From Beaufortia kweichowensis (taxonomy: Eukaryota > Chordata > Actinopteri > Cypriniformes > Gastromyzontidae), in contig CM032805.1 of NCBI GenBank assembly GCA_019155185.1, positions 3,111,074 to 3,175,073 on the forward strand: DNA of 64,000 nucleotides. The letters run 5' to 3'. The position numbers were made by a program, and so were the translations under genes. The notes beneath the pieces were generated by a model, which saw only the letters and a program-made list of their open reading frames with translations, was not told the DNA's origin and did no database searches. Below, piece after piece: positions 1-11,017 of the stretch (positions are counted from its first letter, which is position 1; each line of letters opens with the position of its first letter).

Positions 1-3000
1 AGTACACCTATTCCATATCGAATAATATGAAGTACGTGCATTTAAAACACCAAGACGCTCACCGTCGATACAAACCATTGCGCATTGCTGACTGATGACG
101 TTTGCAGGTGGAATACATGAACGATACAATTATTCTGTAAACGAATAAACAAGAGCACGAACGAAGTTAGGGATGAACACACACGCATAAAAGCCTGTCG
201 TGGAATAATATTCATTATATTAATCATAAAAGCCTTGTATGGATTTCCTAAAACGTTTCAGCCTTAAAAGTCAGCGAGCTCACGGAGTGCCTTCCACGTG
301 TTGACGCTGGAGACAGCATTTAAATTTCATTGTTCTCATACAATATCAGAAAATTAAAGCCGTTCTGTTGTCTGCAAGTGTTCCAGCGATTTATGAAACA
401 TTGCATTTAATAAATGCAGAGTTTATAATATGGAAAAGTACACCTATTCCATATCTAATAATATGAAGTACATGCATTTAAAACACAAAGACGCTGACCG
501 TCGATACAATCCATTACGCATTGCTGACTGATGACGTTGCAGGTGGAATACATGAACCATACAATTATTCTGTAAACGGAATAAACAAGAGAGCGAAACG
601 AAGTTAGGGATGAACACACACGCATAAAGCCTGTCGTGGAATAATATTCATTATATTAATCATACAAAAGCCTTGTATGGATTGCCTCCAACGTTTCATT
701 CTTAAAAGTCAGGGAGCTCACGGAGTGCCTTCCACGATGTTGACGCTGGAGACAGCATTTAAATTTCATTGTTCTCATACAATATCAGCACATTAAAGCC
801 TTTCTGTTGTCTGCAAGTGTTCCAGCGCTATATAAATCATTGCATTTAACAAATGCAGTGTTCATAATATGGAAAAGTACACCTATTCCATATCTAATAA
901 TATGGAGTACATGCATTTAAAACACCAAGACGCTCACCGCCGATGCAAACCATTGGCGCATTGCTGACTGATGGCGTTGCAGGTGGAATACATGAACCAT
1001 ACAATTATTCTGTAAACGAATAAACAAGAGAACGAACGAAGTTAGGGCTGAACACACACGCATAAAAGCCTGTCGTGGAATAATATTCATTATATTAATC
1101 ATAAAAGCCTTGTATGGATTGCCTCCAACGTTTCATTTTTAAAAGTCAGGAGCTCACGGAGTGTGCTTCCACGTGTTGACGCTGGAGACAGCATTTAAAT
1201 TTCATTGTTCTCATACAATATCAGCAAATTAAAGCAGTTCTGTTGTCTGCAAGAGTTCCTTCGCTATATAAAGCATTGCATTTAATAAATGCAGTGTTCA
1301 TAATATGGAAAAGTACACCTATTCCATATCTAATAATATGGAGTACGTGCATTTAAAACACCAAGACGCTCACCGTCGATACAAGCCATTGCGCATTGCT
1401 GACTGATGACGTTGCAGGTGGAATACATGAACCATACAATTATTCTGTAAACGAATAAACAAGAGAACGAACGAAGTAAGGGCTGAACACACACGCATAA
1501 AAGCCTGTCGTGGAATAATATTCATTATATTAATCATAAAAGCCTTGTATGGATTGCCTCCAACGTTTCATTCTTAAAAGTCAGCGAGCTCACGGAGTGC
1601 CTTCCACGTGTTGACGCTGGAGACGGCATTTAAATTTCATTGTTCTCATACAATATCAGAAAATTAAAGCCGTTCTGTTGTCTGCAAGTGTTCCAGCGAT
1701 TTATGAAACATTTCATTTAATAAATGCAGAGTTTATAATATGGAAAATTACACCTATTCCATATCGAATAATATGGAGTACATGCATTTAAAACACCAAG
1801 ACGCTCACCGTCGATACAATCCATTATGCATTGCTGACTGATGACGTTGCAGGTGGAATACATGAACCATACAATTATTCTGTAAACGAATAAACAAGAG
1901 CACGAACGAAGTTAGGGATGAACACACACGCATAAAAGCCTGTAGTGGAATAATATTCATTATATTAATCATAAAAGCCTTGTATGGATTGCCTCCAACG
2001 TTTCATTTTTAAAAGTCAGGGAGCTCACGGAGTGCCTTCCACGTGTTGACGCTGGAGACGGCATTGAAATTTCATTGTTCTCATACAATATCAGCACATT
2101 AAAGCCGTTCTGTTGTCTGCAAGTGTTCCAGCGTTATATAAAGCATTGCATTTAACAAATGCAGTGTTCATAATATGGAAAAGTACAGCTATTCCATATC
2201 TAATAATATGGAGTACGTGCATTTAAAACACCAAGGCGGCTCACTGTCGATACAAGCCATTGCGCATTGCTGACTGATGACGTTGCAGGTGGAATACATG
2301 AACCATACAATTATTCTGTTAACGAATAAACAAGAGGCACGAACGAAGTTAGGGCTGAACACACACGCATAAAAGCCTGTCGTGGAATAATATTCATTAT
2401 ATTAATCATAAAAGCCTTGTATGGATTGCCTCCAACGTTTCATTCTTAAAAGTCAGGAGCTCACGGAGTGCCTTCCACGTGTTGGCGCTGGAGACAGCAT
2501 TTAAATTTCATTGTTCTCATACAATATCAGCAAATTAAAGCCGTTCTGTTGTCTGCAAGTGTTCCAGCTATATAAAGCATTGCATTTAACAAATGCAGTG
2601 TTCATAATATGGAAAAGTACACCTATTCCATATCTAATAATATGGAGTACGATGCATTTAAAACACCAAGACGCTCACCGTCGATACAAGCCATTGCGCA
2701 TTGCTGACTGATGACGTTGCAGGTGGAATACATGAACCATACAATTATTCTGTAAACGAATAAACAAGAGAACGAACGAAGATAGGGATGAACACACACG
2801 CATAAAAGCCTGTCGTGGAATAATATTCATTATATTAATCATAAAAGCCTTGTATGGATTGCCTCCAACGTTTCATTCTTAAAAGTCAGGGAGCTCACGG
2901 AGTGCCTTCCACGTGTTGACGCTGGAGACAGCATTTAAATTTCATTGTTCTCATACAATATCAGCAAACTAAAGCCGTTTTGTTTTCTGCAAGTGTTCCA

Positions 3001-3524
3001 GCGCTTTATGAAACATTGCATTTAACAAATGCAGAGTTCATCATATGGAAAAGTACACCTATTCCATATCTATTAATATGAAGTACATGCATTTAAAACA
3101 CAAAGACGCTCACCGTCGATACAATCCATTACGCATTGCTGACTGATGACGTTGCAGGTGGAATACATGAACCATACAATTATTCTGTAAACGAATAAAC
3201 AAGAGAACGAACGAAGTTAGGGATGAACACACACGCATAAAAGCCTGTCGTGGAATAATATTCATTATATTAATCATAAAAGCCTTGTACGGATTGCCTC
3301 CAACGTTTCATTCTTAAAAGTCAGGAGCTCACGGAGTGCCTTCCACGATGTTGACGCTGGAGGCGGCATTTAAATTTCATTGTTCTCATACAATATCAGC
3401 AAATTAAAGCCGTTCTGTTGTCTGCAAGTGTTCCAGAGCTATATAAAGCATTGCATTTAATAAATGCAGTGTTCATAATATGGAAAAGTACCCCTATTCC
3501 ATATCGAATAATATGAAGTACATG
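1..3524 (+). repeat. ~436-bp satellite array, plus orientation (about 8 units)
   Basis: The landmark 'aaaagtacacctattcc' recurs at about 434, 871, 1308, 1739, 2174, 2611, 3049 and 3484, giving a head-to-tail period of 431-438 bp. Units differ by scattered substitutions and 1-2 bp indels. Short ORFs of about 61 aa recur in most units and follow the repeat; I do not treat them as genes. The last unit is cut at 3524 by the LTR element. Confidence 0.95.
3521..3524. repeat. Left 4-bp target site duplication (CATG)
   Basis: CATG directly precedes the LTR and is repeated at 12320-12323 directly after the other LTR. The uninterrupted satellite reads 'gtacatgcattt' here, so the insertion duplicated CATG. 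Four to five bp is usual for Ty3/gypsy integrases. Confidence 0.9.
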
Positions 3525-4820
3525 TGTAACCCAGTAGAATAAATTATACAAGTATAGGGTTATTTCAATGTAAATAATGCATTGTGTTTGTGTAGTTCTA
3601 ACTCAGAGATAAAATCTGTTTGAGTATATCGTTATGTATATTTCTGTTCTAATTGTGTATGTATGTCTTTAAGAGTGTGATCAGATGTCAAGTTTGATTG
3701 ATATACACATGTGAAAACGTGGTTTTAACCTACAAGTTAGGTGTTGCTTTATTTTATTGGTTCACGAGATTTCTGTCCAGCCCTCACCTAGGTGGTATGG
3801 ATTTTGAGTGGTTGTTTGGAGTGTTGTGGGGATTTTTGGAAGAGGAAGGAGGAGGGAGGAGGACGAGATGCATGGTGAGAGAGAGACACCTGTATCGCGC
3901 GGGATAACATGTAAAACGTTTTAAGAAGTTTAAAACCCTTAAACTTTAATTTAGATTGTGAGTTTGTTGTTTTGTGTCTACTGTGAGTTCCCCGTGAGTG
4001 TTGACAAGACATTTCTGTGGATTTAAGTCGTCAAGTCAAAGTGTACAGACGATTTTATTAATATTTGGTAAAGTGACTCATCAGAAACGGGACTGTTGAA
4101 CGACACCGATTGCCAAGTGCCAGTATCTTTGTTTCCTACGCACTTTCGCGGATCAGACAGAGGCTCAGATACCCTTGAAGTTTGGGTTTTTTCTTCTTTG
4201 ACTGTCGAGGGACACGAGTTTCGGCCGGCTGAGAGAGAGTGTGGCGAAATGGACGCTGGAAGCCCAATACAGGAGCGTCCTGGATCATGATTGGATTGAC
4301 ATAGGAAATTGAGATTACGATTTTAGTGTGTTTGTGCTCTGGAGAGTGAAGGGCCATTTTCACTTTCCCGGCCACTCTGAACCCGAAGCCACGTCCACAG
4401 GCCTGCAACTGTGTGTGTGTGTGTGCTGCTGTGTGGGCCCACAAGTGTTAATATTGGTTTACGTTGTGTTATTAATCACTGAACTGTGATTTCGTGATTT
4501 TTATCATCGTCTAAACGAAGCATTTGCATATTTTGAAGTGTGTTTATGTTATAATTAAATATTGTTCATTTTGTTACTTATCCAAGAGTTATTGTTATTC
4601 CACAGGAAGTTGATTTTTGACTATACATATTAATACCTATATAATCCCAGTTATATTTGTTATTTCTGAGTATAGGGAGTAATTATAAACAGGGTTAAAA
4701 AAAGGAAGTAATTCATTGTGACCTCAGAGGGGCCTAACTTCATCATCTGTAGGCATGTATGTATTGAATCTGGTGCACTACTCTATCTAGGTAGCATAAA
4801 GACAGGTAGGGGGTGTTACA
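3525..4820 (+). repeat. 5' LTR of the Ty3/gypsy element
   Basis: It begins TGTAACCC and ends TGTTACA (6-bp terminal inverted repeat), and it matches 11018-12319 nearly base for base apart from scattered substitutions and small indels. It carries a (tg)n run near 4411-4424. The left boundary is fixed by the satellite break and the right by the loss of LTR-LTR similarity just before the PBS. Confidence 0.93.
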
Positions 4821-4825
4821 TAAAG

Positions 4826-4843
4826 TGGGGGCTCGTCCGGGAT
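4826..4843 (+). promoter_or_regulatory. Primer binding site, tRNA-Pro type
   Basis: TGGGGGCTCGTCCGGGAT starts 6 nt after the LTR. It is the 18-nt complement of the tRNA-Pro 3' end, the same site used by murine leukaemia type gammaretroviruses. It would prime minus-strand DNA synthesis. Confidence 0.9.
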
Positions 4844-4954
4844 CTCCCTCTGATAAGTCATAAAATAATTGAAGTAAGAAGAAAGAGGAAAGTTAAGCTC
4901 AAGCATACACTGTTGTGGCATTATAAGTGACTGTGAACTGCATACCGTGTTATC

Positions 4955-6450
4955 ATGGTTTTAACCAAAGATCCCTGTCTCCAAAGAGAGTTAGCCAACT
5001 GGTGCAAAGATGCGGACATTGAGAAGACTCAGGCTTTAATGCTGTTAAATGTACCGGTTAACACAGAAGTGGCTGAAATTGACAATGGAAACGTAAAAGC
5101 GTAGAAAGAGTTCGTGTAAGAGACCTGCAGGAGGGACCTTCCTCACATTCTCAACTTGTGTTGTGTGAGTGCAGACACCCCATTGACCCTAAGCGCCCAT
5201 ACCTCCTGAAGTGTTGTATGGAGGAACAGTGAGCCGTGGCCTGTCATAGTAATACATAACCAGGAAGCTGAATCTGACACAGCCACTGAAGGATTTACTG
5301 AAAAGCTTACAAAGTTCCTGATGGAAGAAGGAAAGTCTATTCATGATATACAAGCTTTGATTTCCCCCCATCATGCTGCGGACAGTTCCCCTGAGTCGAT
5401 TATGCAGCCATGGGTGAGGTCATGGCCAAAACAGTAAAGCTCCCAGAGTGACAGTAATGCGCATGCCGTAAGCCTACATACATTATCAGCTGTCGTTCCA
5501 ACACCTGTGGGGGAGGAGAATTTGAAACTTGGATGGATCAAGCCAGGCTGATGATAGCGGAGTGTGAATGCTCGAAAAGAAAAACAGCCTTGGGATTGTG
5601 GAAAGTCTCAAAGGGACCTGCCTTGGATATCATAAGAGCTGTCAGATTTTTCAGACCCTGACGCAAGTGCTGTGCAGTATCTGGAAGCGTTGGAAAGCAC
5701 GTTTGGGTCCTCTGAGTCTGGTGAGGATTTATATTTCAAGCTTCGTCTTATGCGGCAGGCCCCCGGGGAAGCGCTGTCCGAATTCCTAAGAAGGATGGAG
5801 AAGACACTCAGTAAAGTCGTGGAAAGAGATGGACTGTCCCTCAGAGTGGTGGATAAAGTAAGAGTAGAACAGCTGATTAGAGGTGCTGTTAATTCTGACC
5901 TGATGTTGCTCCAATTGAGGCTGAGAGAGAGGAAAATTCACCCACCTTCTTTTCTGAGTCTGTTAAAGGAAATACGTGAGGCAGAGGAGAGTGAAGCTGT
6001 TCGCCACAGAATGTCGGCAAAGGCCAAAGCCATACATTTCCATGAAGAGGAAAGAGCCAGTACTTCGGTCATCCAGGAACTTAAAGCTGAAATTGAAGAA
6101 TTGAGAAGCCAAATAAGTGGAGGTGAGCCTAAAACCGTGTCTACTTCATCGTTGGTAATTAAAACTAAAGAAAAGCCAACCAAGAAGGCTGAAAAAACTG
6201 ATGATTCACAAGTCCAAGAGTTAAAGAAACAGATCCAACACTTACAGCAGCAGATGGCCGTGTTGAGTGTCAGTTCTACCCATGTTGCAGAGCCGCGGCC
6301 AAAACCTCCTCAGTCCCGGCGGCATACACCTTTAAGATACAAGTCGGTCAGAACCAGAGATGACTATTTCTGCTACAGGTGTGGAGAAAGGCGGAGCATA
6401 TTACAACCAAGTGTCAAGCTCCACCAAATTCAGATCAAGTGATTCAAAAG
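4955..6450 (+). pseudogene. gag: gag of the Ty3/gypsy element (PNMA-like), broken
   Basis: Gag would form the particle and bind RNA. The first ATG after the PBS is at 4955. The opening residues (…LANWCKDADIEKTQALMLLNVPV…) resemble the PNMA N-terminal domain, with WC, the ALMLL core and a VPVN-type turn. A TAG at 5102 breaks this frame. The capsid-like part is open at 5672-6442, with a helix-rich 'EALESTFG…GEALSEFLRRME' stretch followed by a Lys/Glu coiled-coil-like segment (about 6050-6260). A CCHC zinc knuckle lies at about 6370-6415. Its first two cysteines are in one frame and the His and last Cys in the next, so a 1-nt frameshift divides it. Length and order suit a fish gypsy gag. The PNMA link is by motif memory, not by search. 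Confidence 0.8.
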
Positions 6451-6559
6451 CTGATTCGTTCTTTGCGGCAGGTGAAGAGTGGCAAGAATGAGACGGATGA
6501 AAATAGAGCTGCGTCAAACCAGGCATGTTTTTCAAAAAGAGCCAGACAGACATCTACAA

Positions 6560-6790
6560 CTCCAGCCGTTTCCCCAAAGGTTTAGTTGGGCGGCATCCAC
6601 TGCAAAAGTAAAGCTAAATGGCCATGAGTGTCAAGCTATTAGACAGCCGGATCTTAAGTGACAATTGTGTTTGACAGCTGGTACTCTAAGAACCTGCCGG
6701 ATGTGCCCATTCACCCCTTGACTGGATTATCCATATGGGTCTCAGTTCTTCAAGTTACCCCTACAAGGGGTATATTGTAATTGATGTCAC
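6560..6790 (+). pseudogene. Retropepsin (protease) remnant
   Basis: This follows the zinc knuckle and precedes RT, the position of protease in Ty3/gypsy pol. Around 6600-6660 the reading is '…STAKVKLNGHECQA' followed by an Asp-Ser pair at about 6640. The flap-side text is then displaced by frameshifts. The catalytic D-S-G-type triplet cannot be read in one frame. The assignment rests on position and the hydrophobic lead-in, so it is tentative. Confidence 0.5.
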
Positions 6791-7589
6791 ATTTCCTGCC
6801 TCTCTCACTGGTGGGGAGGAGCCGTTATCCATCTTGGCTTAGTATGTCCTGAGCCTCAGGGTCCCTCCCAAGTGCCAGTCATTATTGGTACTAATGCCAG
6901 CTTTTTCAAGCGTCTTGCTGCCCTTAGCCATGATACTGAAGGATTCAATGTTGCACATGCTTTGGAGAATCCAGACTCAACACCCTGCAATCCAGCTGGC
7001 CAAACAAGAGACTGAAACCATTCCTGACAGACCTGAAGGAAAAGTCACATGGATAGGACCTGGTGATTGCATAGTTCCACCAAGGGGAGAAGTATGTGCT
7101 GTCTGTAGAGTGGAGACTGACAAGCCTTTCTGAACGAAAGGAGATCTTTGTAGTAGACACAAAGAGAAGAGAGTAGTCTTCCGCTGGAACGCGTTCATAA
7201 CTCCAGTAGTAACTCCCATCTTCAGCAGTAGAAGGTAATGATGTCAAGGTCCTGGTCCATAATAGAAACGTCCAAAGATATCTCCATTCCAGCTGGATCA
7301 GTGATTGCCAATGTGTATCCCACCCGACACGCTCACAGTAAGTTCTGGAGAGCAGAGCTATCAAACCATAGACCCAAGTTTATTTAAGTTTGGTGAGTCA
7401 GCCATACCTGAGGCCTGGGAGCAGAGACTGCGCCCAGAAATTGTCAGCCAGAGCTGATGTCTTTTCTACTGGTGAGTGGGATGTGGGATTAGCTCAAGGA
7501 GTTGAGCATAACATCCGCCTGAATGACACTAAACCATTCAGAGAGCTCCAGGCGATTAGCCAGCCGGACATCGAGGATGTCTGACGTCA

Positions 7590-8135
7590 CATCAAAGATC
7601 TACTATGGCTGGAATCATAAATGAGTCCAGGAGTCCGTATGCATCGCCCATAGTAATAGCCCGGAAGAAAAGTGGGGCGATAAGGATGTGCATTGACTAC
7701 CGGACTCCAAATGCTTTCATACCATCCCAGATCAGTACACCACTCCCGGATCGACGATGCCCTGGACTGTTTGGCTGGTAGTAAATGGTTTTCTGTACTG
7801 GACCTCCGTAGTGGATATTATCAGATAGCCATGGTGGAGGAAGATAAAGAAAAGACGGCGTTTATCTGTCCCTGGGTTTCTTCCAGTTTGAGCGGATGCC
7901 CCAAGGAATCACTGGAGCCCCAGCCACTTTCCAGCGGTTAATGGAGAAAGCCATGGGGACATGCACCTCCTTCAAGTAATAGTCTATCTTGATGACATCA
8001 TCGTGTTGGGGACTTGCTTGAGGAACATGAAAAGAGACTATTAAAAAGTTCTAGACCGTCTGAGTGAGTGTGGTTTGAAGGTCTCAACAGACAAGTGCCA
8101 GTTTTGCCAGTCCCAAGTCCGTTATGTGGGTCACA
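7590..8135 (+). pseudogene. pol: Reverse transcriptase domain, broken
   Basis: RT would copy element RNA into DNA in the particle. Conserved blocks appear in order: 'SPYASPIVIARKKSGAIRMC' near 7630-7690; 'KWFSVLDLRSGYYQIAM' near 7785-7835, containing the first catalytic Asp; 'MPQGITGAPATFQRLM' near 7895-7945; and the catalytic 'YLDDIIVLG' at about 7984-8010. The blocks fall in different frames, so there are at least two indels, including one after the 'TAFICPW' segment (about 7860-7875). YLDD is intact. The chromosomal order PR-RT-RH-IN is the Ty3/gypsy one. Confidence 0.9.
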
Positions 8136-8880
8136 TTTGTGTCAGCTGCCGGCGTATCCCCAGACCCGCCAAGATTGAAGCCGTAACTTGCGCTGGAAAA
8201 AGGCCCACCGACCTAAAGTCATTAAGGTCGTTCCTAGGGTTTTGTGGATTTTACAGGCGCATTTATAAAGGATTACTCTGCCATTGTGAGACCTTTGACC
8301 GAGCTCACGAAAGGTTACCCACCTACCTCTGGGCAGAACCAAAAGACAGTAGACGGCAAGAAATACTACAAAGTTTCTGGAGCCCTTTGGAGAGCTGGGA
8401 TAGCACATGTACAGCAGCTTTCCAAGAGTCATTGACTGTCTCACACATGCCCCAGTACTTGTTTCCGCAGATACCAACAAACCGTATGTACTGCATGTTG
8501 ATGCCAGCCTGAGTGGACTGGGTGCTGTTCTGAATCAGGAGCATGATGGTGGACTCAAGCCTGTGGCTTATGCAAGCAGGAAACTAAGTGCGTCCGAACA
8601 ACGTTACCCCATTCATCAGCTGGAGTTCTTGGCTCAAATGGGCGGTTGTGGACAAGTTCCACGACTATCTATATGGTGCTCAGTTTGTGGTAAAAACTGA
8701 CAACAATCCACTTACCTATGTGTTGTCAAGTGCCAAGCTAAATGCAACAGGTCATCGTTGGTTAGCTGCATTATCTACCTATAACTTCAGTTTACAGTAC
8801 AAGCCGGAAGTCATAATATCGGCGCCAGATGTGTTGTCCCGCCACCCCTATGAATCAAGCACTTGCTCTGAGTGGAAGAA
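8136..8880 (+). pseudogene. pol: RT thumb/connection and RNase H, broken
   Basis: The 'FLGFCGFYRR' block (about 8232-8262) is the usual thumb-end motif. RNase H then reads 'PYVLHVDASLSGLGAVLNQE' (about 8481-8540; first catalytic Asp in DAS), 'KPVAYASRKLSASEQRYPIHQLE' with the catalytic Glu, and 'TDNNPLTYVL' with the next Asp (about 8697-8726). It ends 'APDVLSRHP' at about 8823-8850. Frameshifts occur near 8270-8400 and near 8630-8645, where the Glu helix and TDNN fall into different frames. RNase H would remove the RNA template. Confidence 0.88.
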
Positions 8881-9830
8881 AATACCTCGTCAGTAGTAAG
8901 AGCCATCTGTCAGTTAGCTGTGACTATTGAAAGTGAGGAGTCATCATCTAGACTTGTGGATCACTTAGGTGTGTTACCTCAAGGTATTCCAGAGGCATTC
9001 TCCTGTCCCACAGCATTGGGGCTGGGTCAAATGGAACAGCTGTCTAATGCCGAGCTGAGGAAAGCGCAAGAGGAGGACCCGGTAGTGGGTGCAGTAAAGC
9101 TAGAAGTGGAGTCCGGAAAAATACTTACCATCACTAAGAGTTCCGATGCTACCATTGCCCTGTTACAGAGGCAAGGACCCAAGATTAAAGATCAGGAGTC
9201 AACTTCTGTACAGAGTCACCAAAGTTCCTGTGGTAGGAGAGAAACACAACTCGTCTTACCAGAGAAGTACTGGTCCCAAGTTCTGCGCTCCCTGCATGAT
9301 GACTCAGGGCATTTGGGAGTAGAGAAAACTACTGAACTCCTGAAAGATCGGTTCTATTGGCCTAGAATGTCTGCATACATAGAGCAGTATGTTAAGAACT
9401 GTGGCCGTTGTTTAATGAGAAAGACATTACCTTAAGAAAGTTGCACCACTGAATCACATGACCAGCAGTGGGCCATTGGACTTAGTGTGCATTGACTTCT
9501 TGTCCATTGAGCCTGACTCAAAAGGTATTAGTAATGTTCTCATCGTAACAGACCATTTCACCACGCTATGCCCAAGCATTCAATACAAGGGACCAGAAAG
9601 CTCTGACGGTGGCCAAGGTTCTGTGTGACAAATTCTTTATTCACTATGGTTTACCTGCCATTATCCATTCAGATCAGGGGCGAGATTTTGAGAGTAGCCT
9701 CATAAAAGAGCTCCTAAGTATGCTGGGAATCAGAAATCCAGAACGTCTCCTTACCATCCACAGGGTGACCCCAGCCTGAAAGGTTCAACCCAACGCTGCT
9801 TTCCATGCTCGGTACTCTGAATCCTCTTGG
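8881..9830 (+). pseudogene. pol: Integrase: HHCC zinc domain and DDE core, broken
   Basis: The zinc domain is open within 8872-9435: 'HDDSGHLGVEKTTELLKDRFYWPRM…CGRC' carries the H-H and C-C pairs. The frame stops at 9435. The core then has 'VCIDFLSIEPD' (first Asp, about 9487-9519), 'TDHFT', 'FFIHYGLPAIIHSDQGRDF' (second Asp in SDQG, about 9629-9690) and a 'SPYHPQGD' segment followed by the Glu helix (about 9745-9780) in another frame. The sequence between 9560 and 9780 has several indels. The domain would join element DNA to the target; the 4-bp CATG duplication fits this class. Confidence 0.87.
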
Positions 9831-9929
9831 AGAAACACAGATGGAGTCAACACATTAACTGCTTAGTCAGCTGCTACAACTGTACTAAGAAGCGAGGCAA
9901 CTGGGTACTCACCGTATTATCTCCTGTTC

Positions 9930-10300
9930 TGGAAGAGAGGCTCGCCTGCCAGTGGATGTGTGTTTGGGACTTCACCTGATGGAAAGGGAGTGAGTAGCCA
10001 TCAACAGTATGTGGAGAGAATGAAGTCAGATTTACAGAGAGCTTACCAGTTAGCCACTGAATCTGCCCAGAAAAGTCAGCAGAGGAACAAACGAAGTGTC
10101 GACAAACGATTGAAACATCAGACTAGCAGTAGGAGATCGGGTGCTGATAAGAAATCTTGCCTTGACGGGAAAGCACAAACTTTGTGACAAGTGGAATTCT
10201 GTTCCTTACCTGGTGGTGGAAAAGCTACAGAACTTACCTGTGTATCGCTTGAAACCTGAATCTGGTATGGGAGTGTAAGAACATTACACAGAGACCATCT
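9930..10300 (+). pseudogene. Integrase C-terminal GPY/F-like region, broken
   Basis: Reading frames give 'HQQYVERMKSDLQRAYQLATESAQKSQQRNKRSVDKR' (about 9996-10110), then a Lys-rich turn and 'WNSVPYLVVEKLQNLPVYRLKPE' (about 10190-10260). This is the basic helix plus beta-rich GPY/F-type module that closes Ty3/gypsy integrases. At least one frameshift (about 10120-10165) separates the two halves. Confidence 0.7.
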
Positions 10301-11004
10301 ATTACCTGTTGGGGACAATGTAAGGTTGCATCCTGAAGAACAAAATAAAGAGTCTGTACTATGGGATACCAGGACAAGATCAGTGGAAAGAAAGCGGAGA
10401 AGAGGATTAAGAGAAAGAAATGCAGTGGTGACAGGAAGTGAATGGAGGAAAGACTCTGAAAGTGAAGAGGATGACCATGGTATTACTACCCGGACAGGGT
10501 TGAGAAACCACCAAGGCCAGAGCGGGTTGTGATGGAGGAAAATGCTGTGGAAGAGGAAAATGTTTACCATGGAGGTGAAGCAGGATAGACCACCTGCAGA
10601 TATAACAGAACGGAGGTTCACTGAAGGAGGCAATGGAGAACTCTCAGAGCAGACTCCAGAGAGAATGGGAGATCCTGGTTTAGAAGGGGGAGAGCCTGGG
10701 TTAGTTAATTCCAATAAAGAAGCAGTAGAGACTGTTCATTCCCGTCCCAAAAGAAACATAAGACCAGTAGTCAAACTGAGCTATGATAGGCTAGGTAGGC
10801 CCACTAACCGACCTTTAACTCTGGTTCATAGAGGGATGGTCATAAATGTTGGGGGTGGGAAGAGTCAGAAAAGAAAACCATGTAACACTATGTGGTGTCA
10901 CCCGATAAGCACAGTGTAATAATTGTGCTCAAGTAAAAGCATATATGGAGCCTAAAGTTACCATTAAGGTGTAAGAAATAATCTCATGAGGACATGAGAT
11001 GTTT
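10300..11004 (+). other. 3' internal region of the gypsy element, Glu/Arg-rich ORFs
   Basis: After integrase there are short frames rich in Glu, Arg and Lys (10326-10532 and 10542-10919). The second contains 'RPKRNIRPVVKLSYDRLGRPTNRPLTLVHRGMVI', typical of the very C-terminal tail of gypsy pol polyproteins, where chromodomain-less elements end with a basic 'RPxR' stretch. No transmembrane or env-like segment is visible. It probably belongs to the pol tail. Confidence 0.5.
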
Positions 11005-11015
11005 AGAAGGGGGAG
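11005..11015 (+). promoter_or_regulatory. Polypurine tract of the gypsy element
   Basis: AGAAGGGGGAG lies two bases (CA) before the 3' LTR. This is the expected place and composition for the plus-strand primer. Confidence 0.85.
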
Positions 11016-11017
11016 CA

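Noticed and set aside
42..3530. Recurrent ~61-aa ORFs (for example MINIMNIIPRQAFMRV…) in the satellite
   Set aside because: They recur with the repeat, are interrupted in many units and resemble no protein I know. I treat them as by-products of the satellite, apart from the splice-signal remark.
4136..4444. 102-aa minus-strand ORF inside the gypsy LTR
   Set aside because: It lies in the LTR and crosses the (tg)n run. It is broken in the other LTR.
6945..7364. 139-aa minus-strand ORF antisense to gypsy pol
   Set aside because: It overlaps the protease-RT interval on the other strand and has no motif. It is a shadow frame.
10118..10714. 198-aa minus-strand ORF antisense to the gypsy pol tail
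   Set aside because: It is antisense to a purine-rich coding region, which produces long Ser/Pro/Leu frames by chance. It has no recognisable domain.
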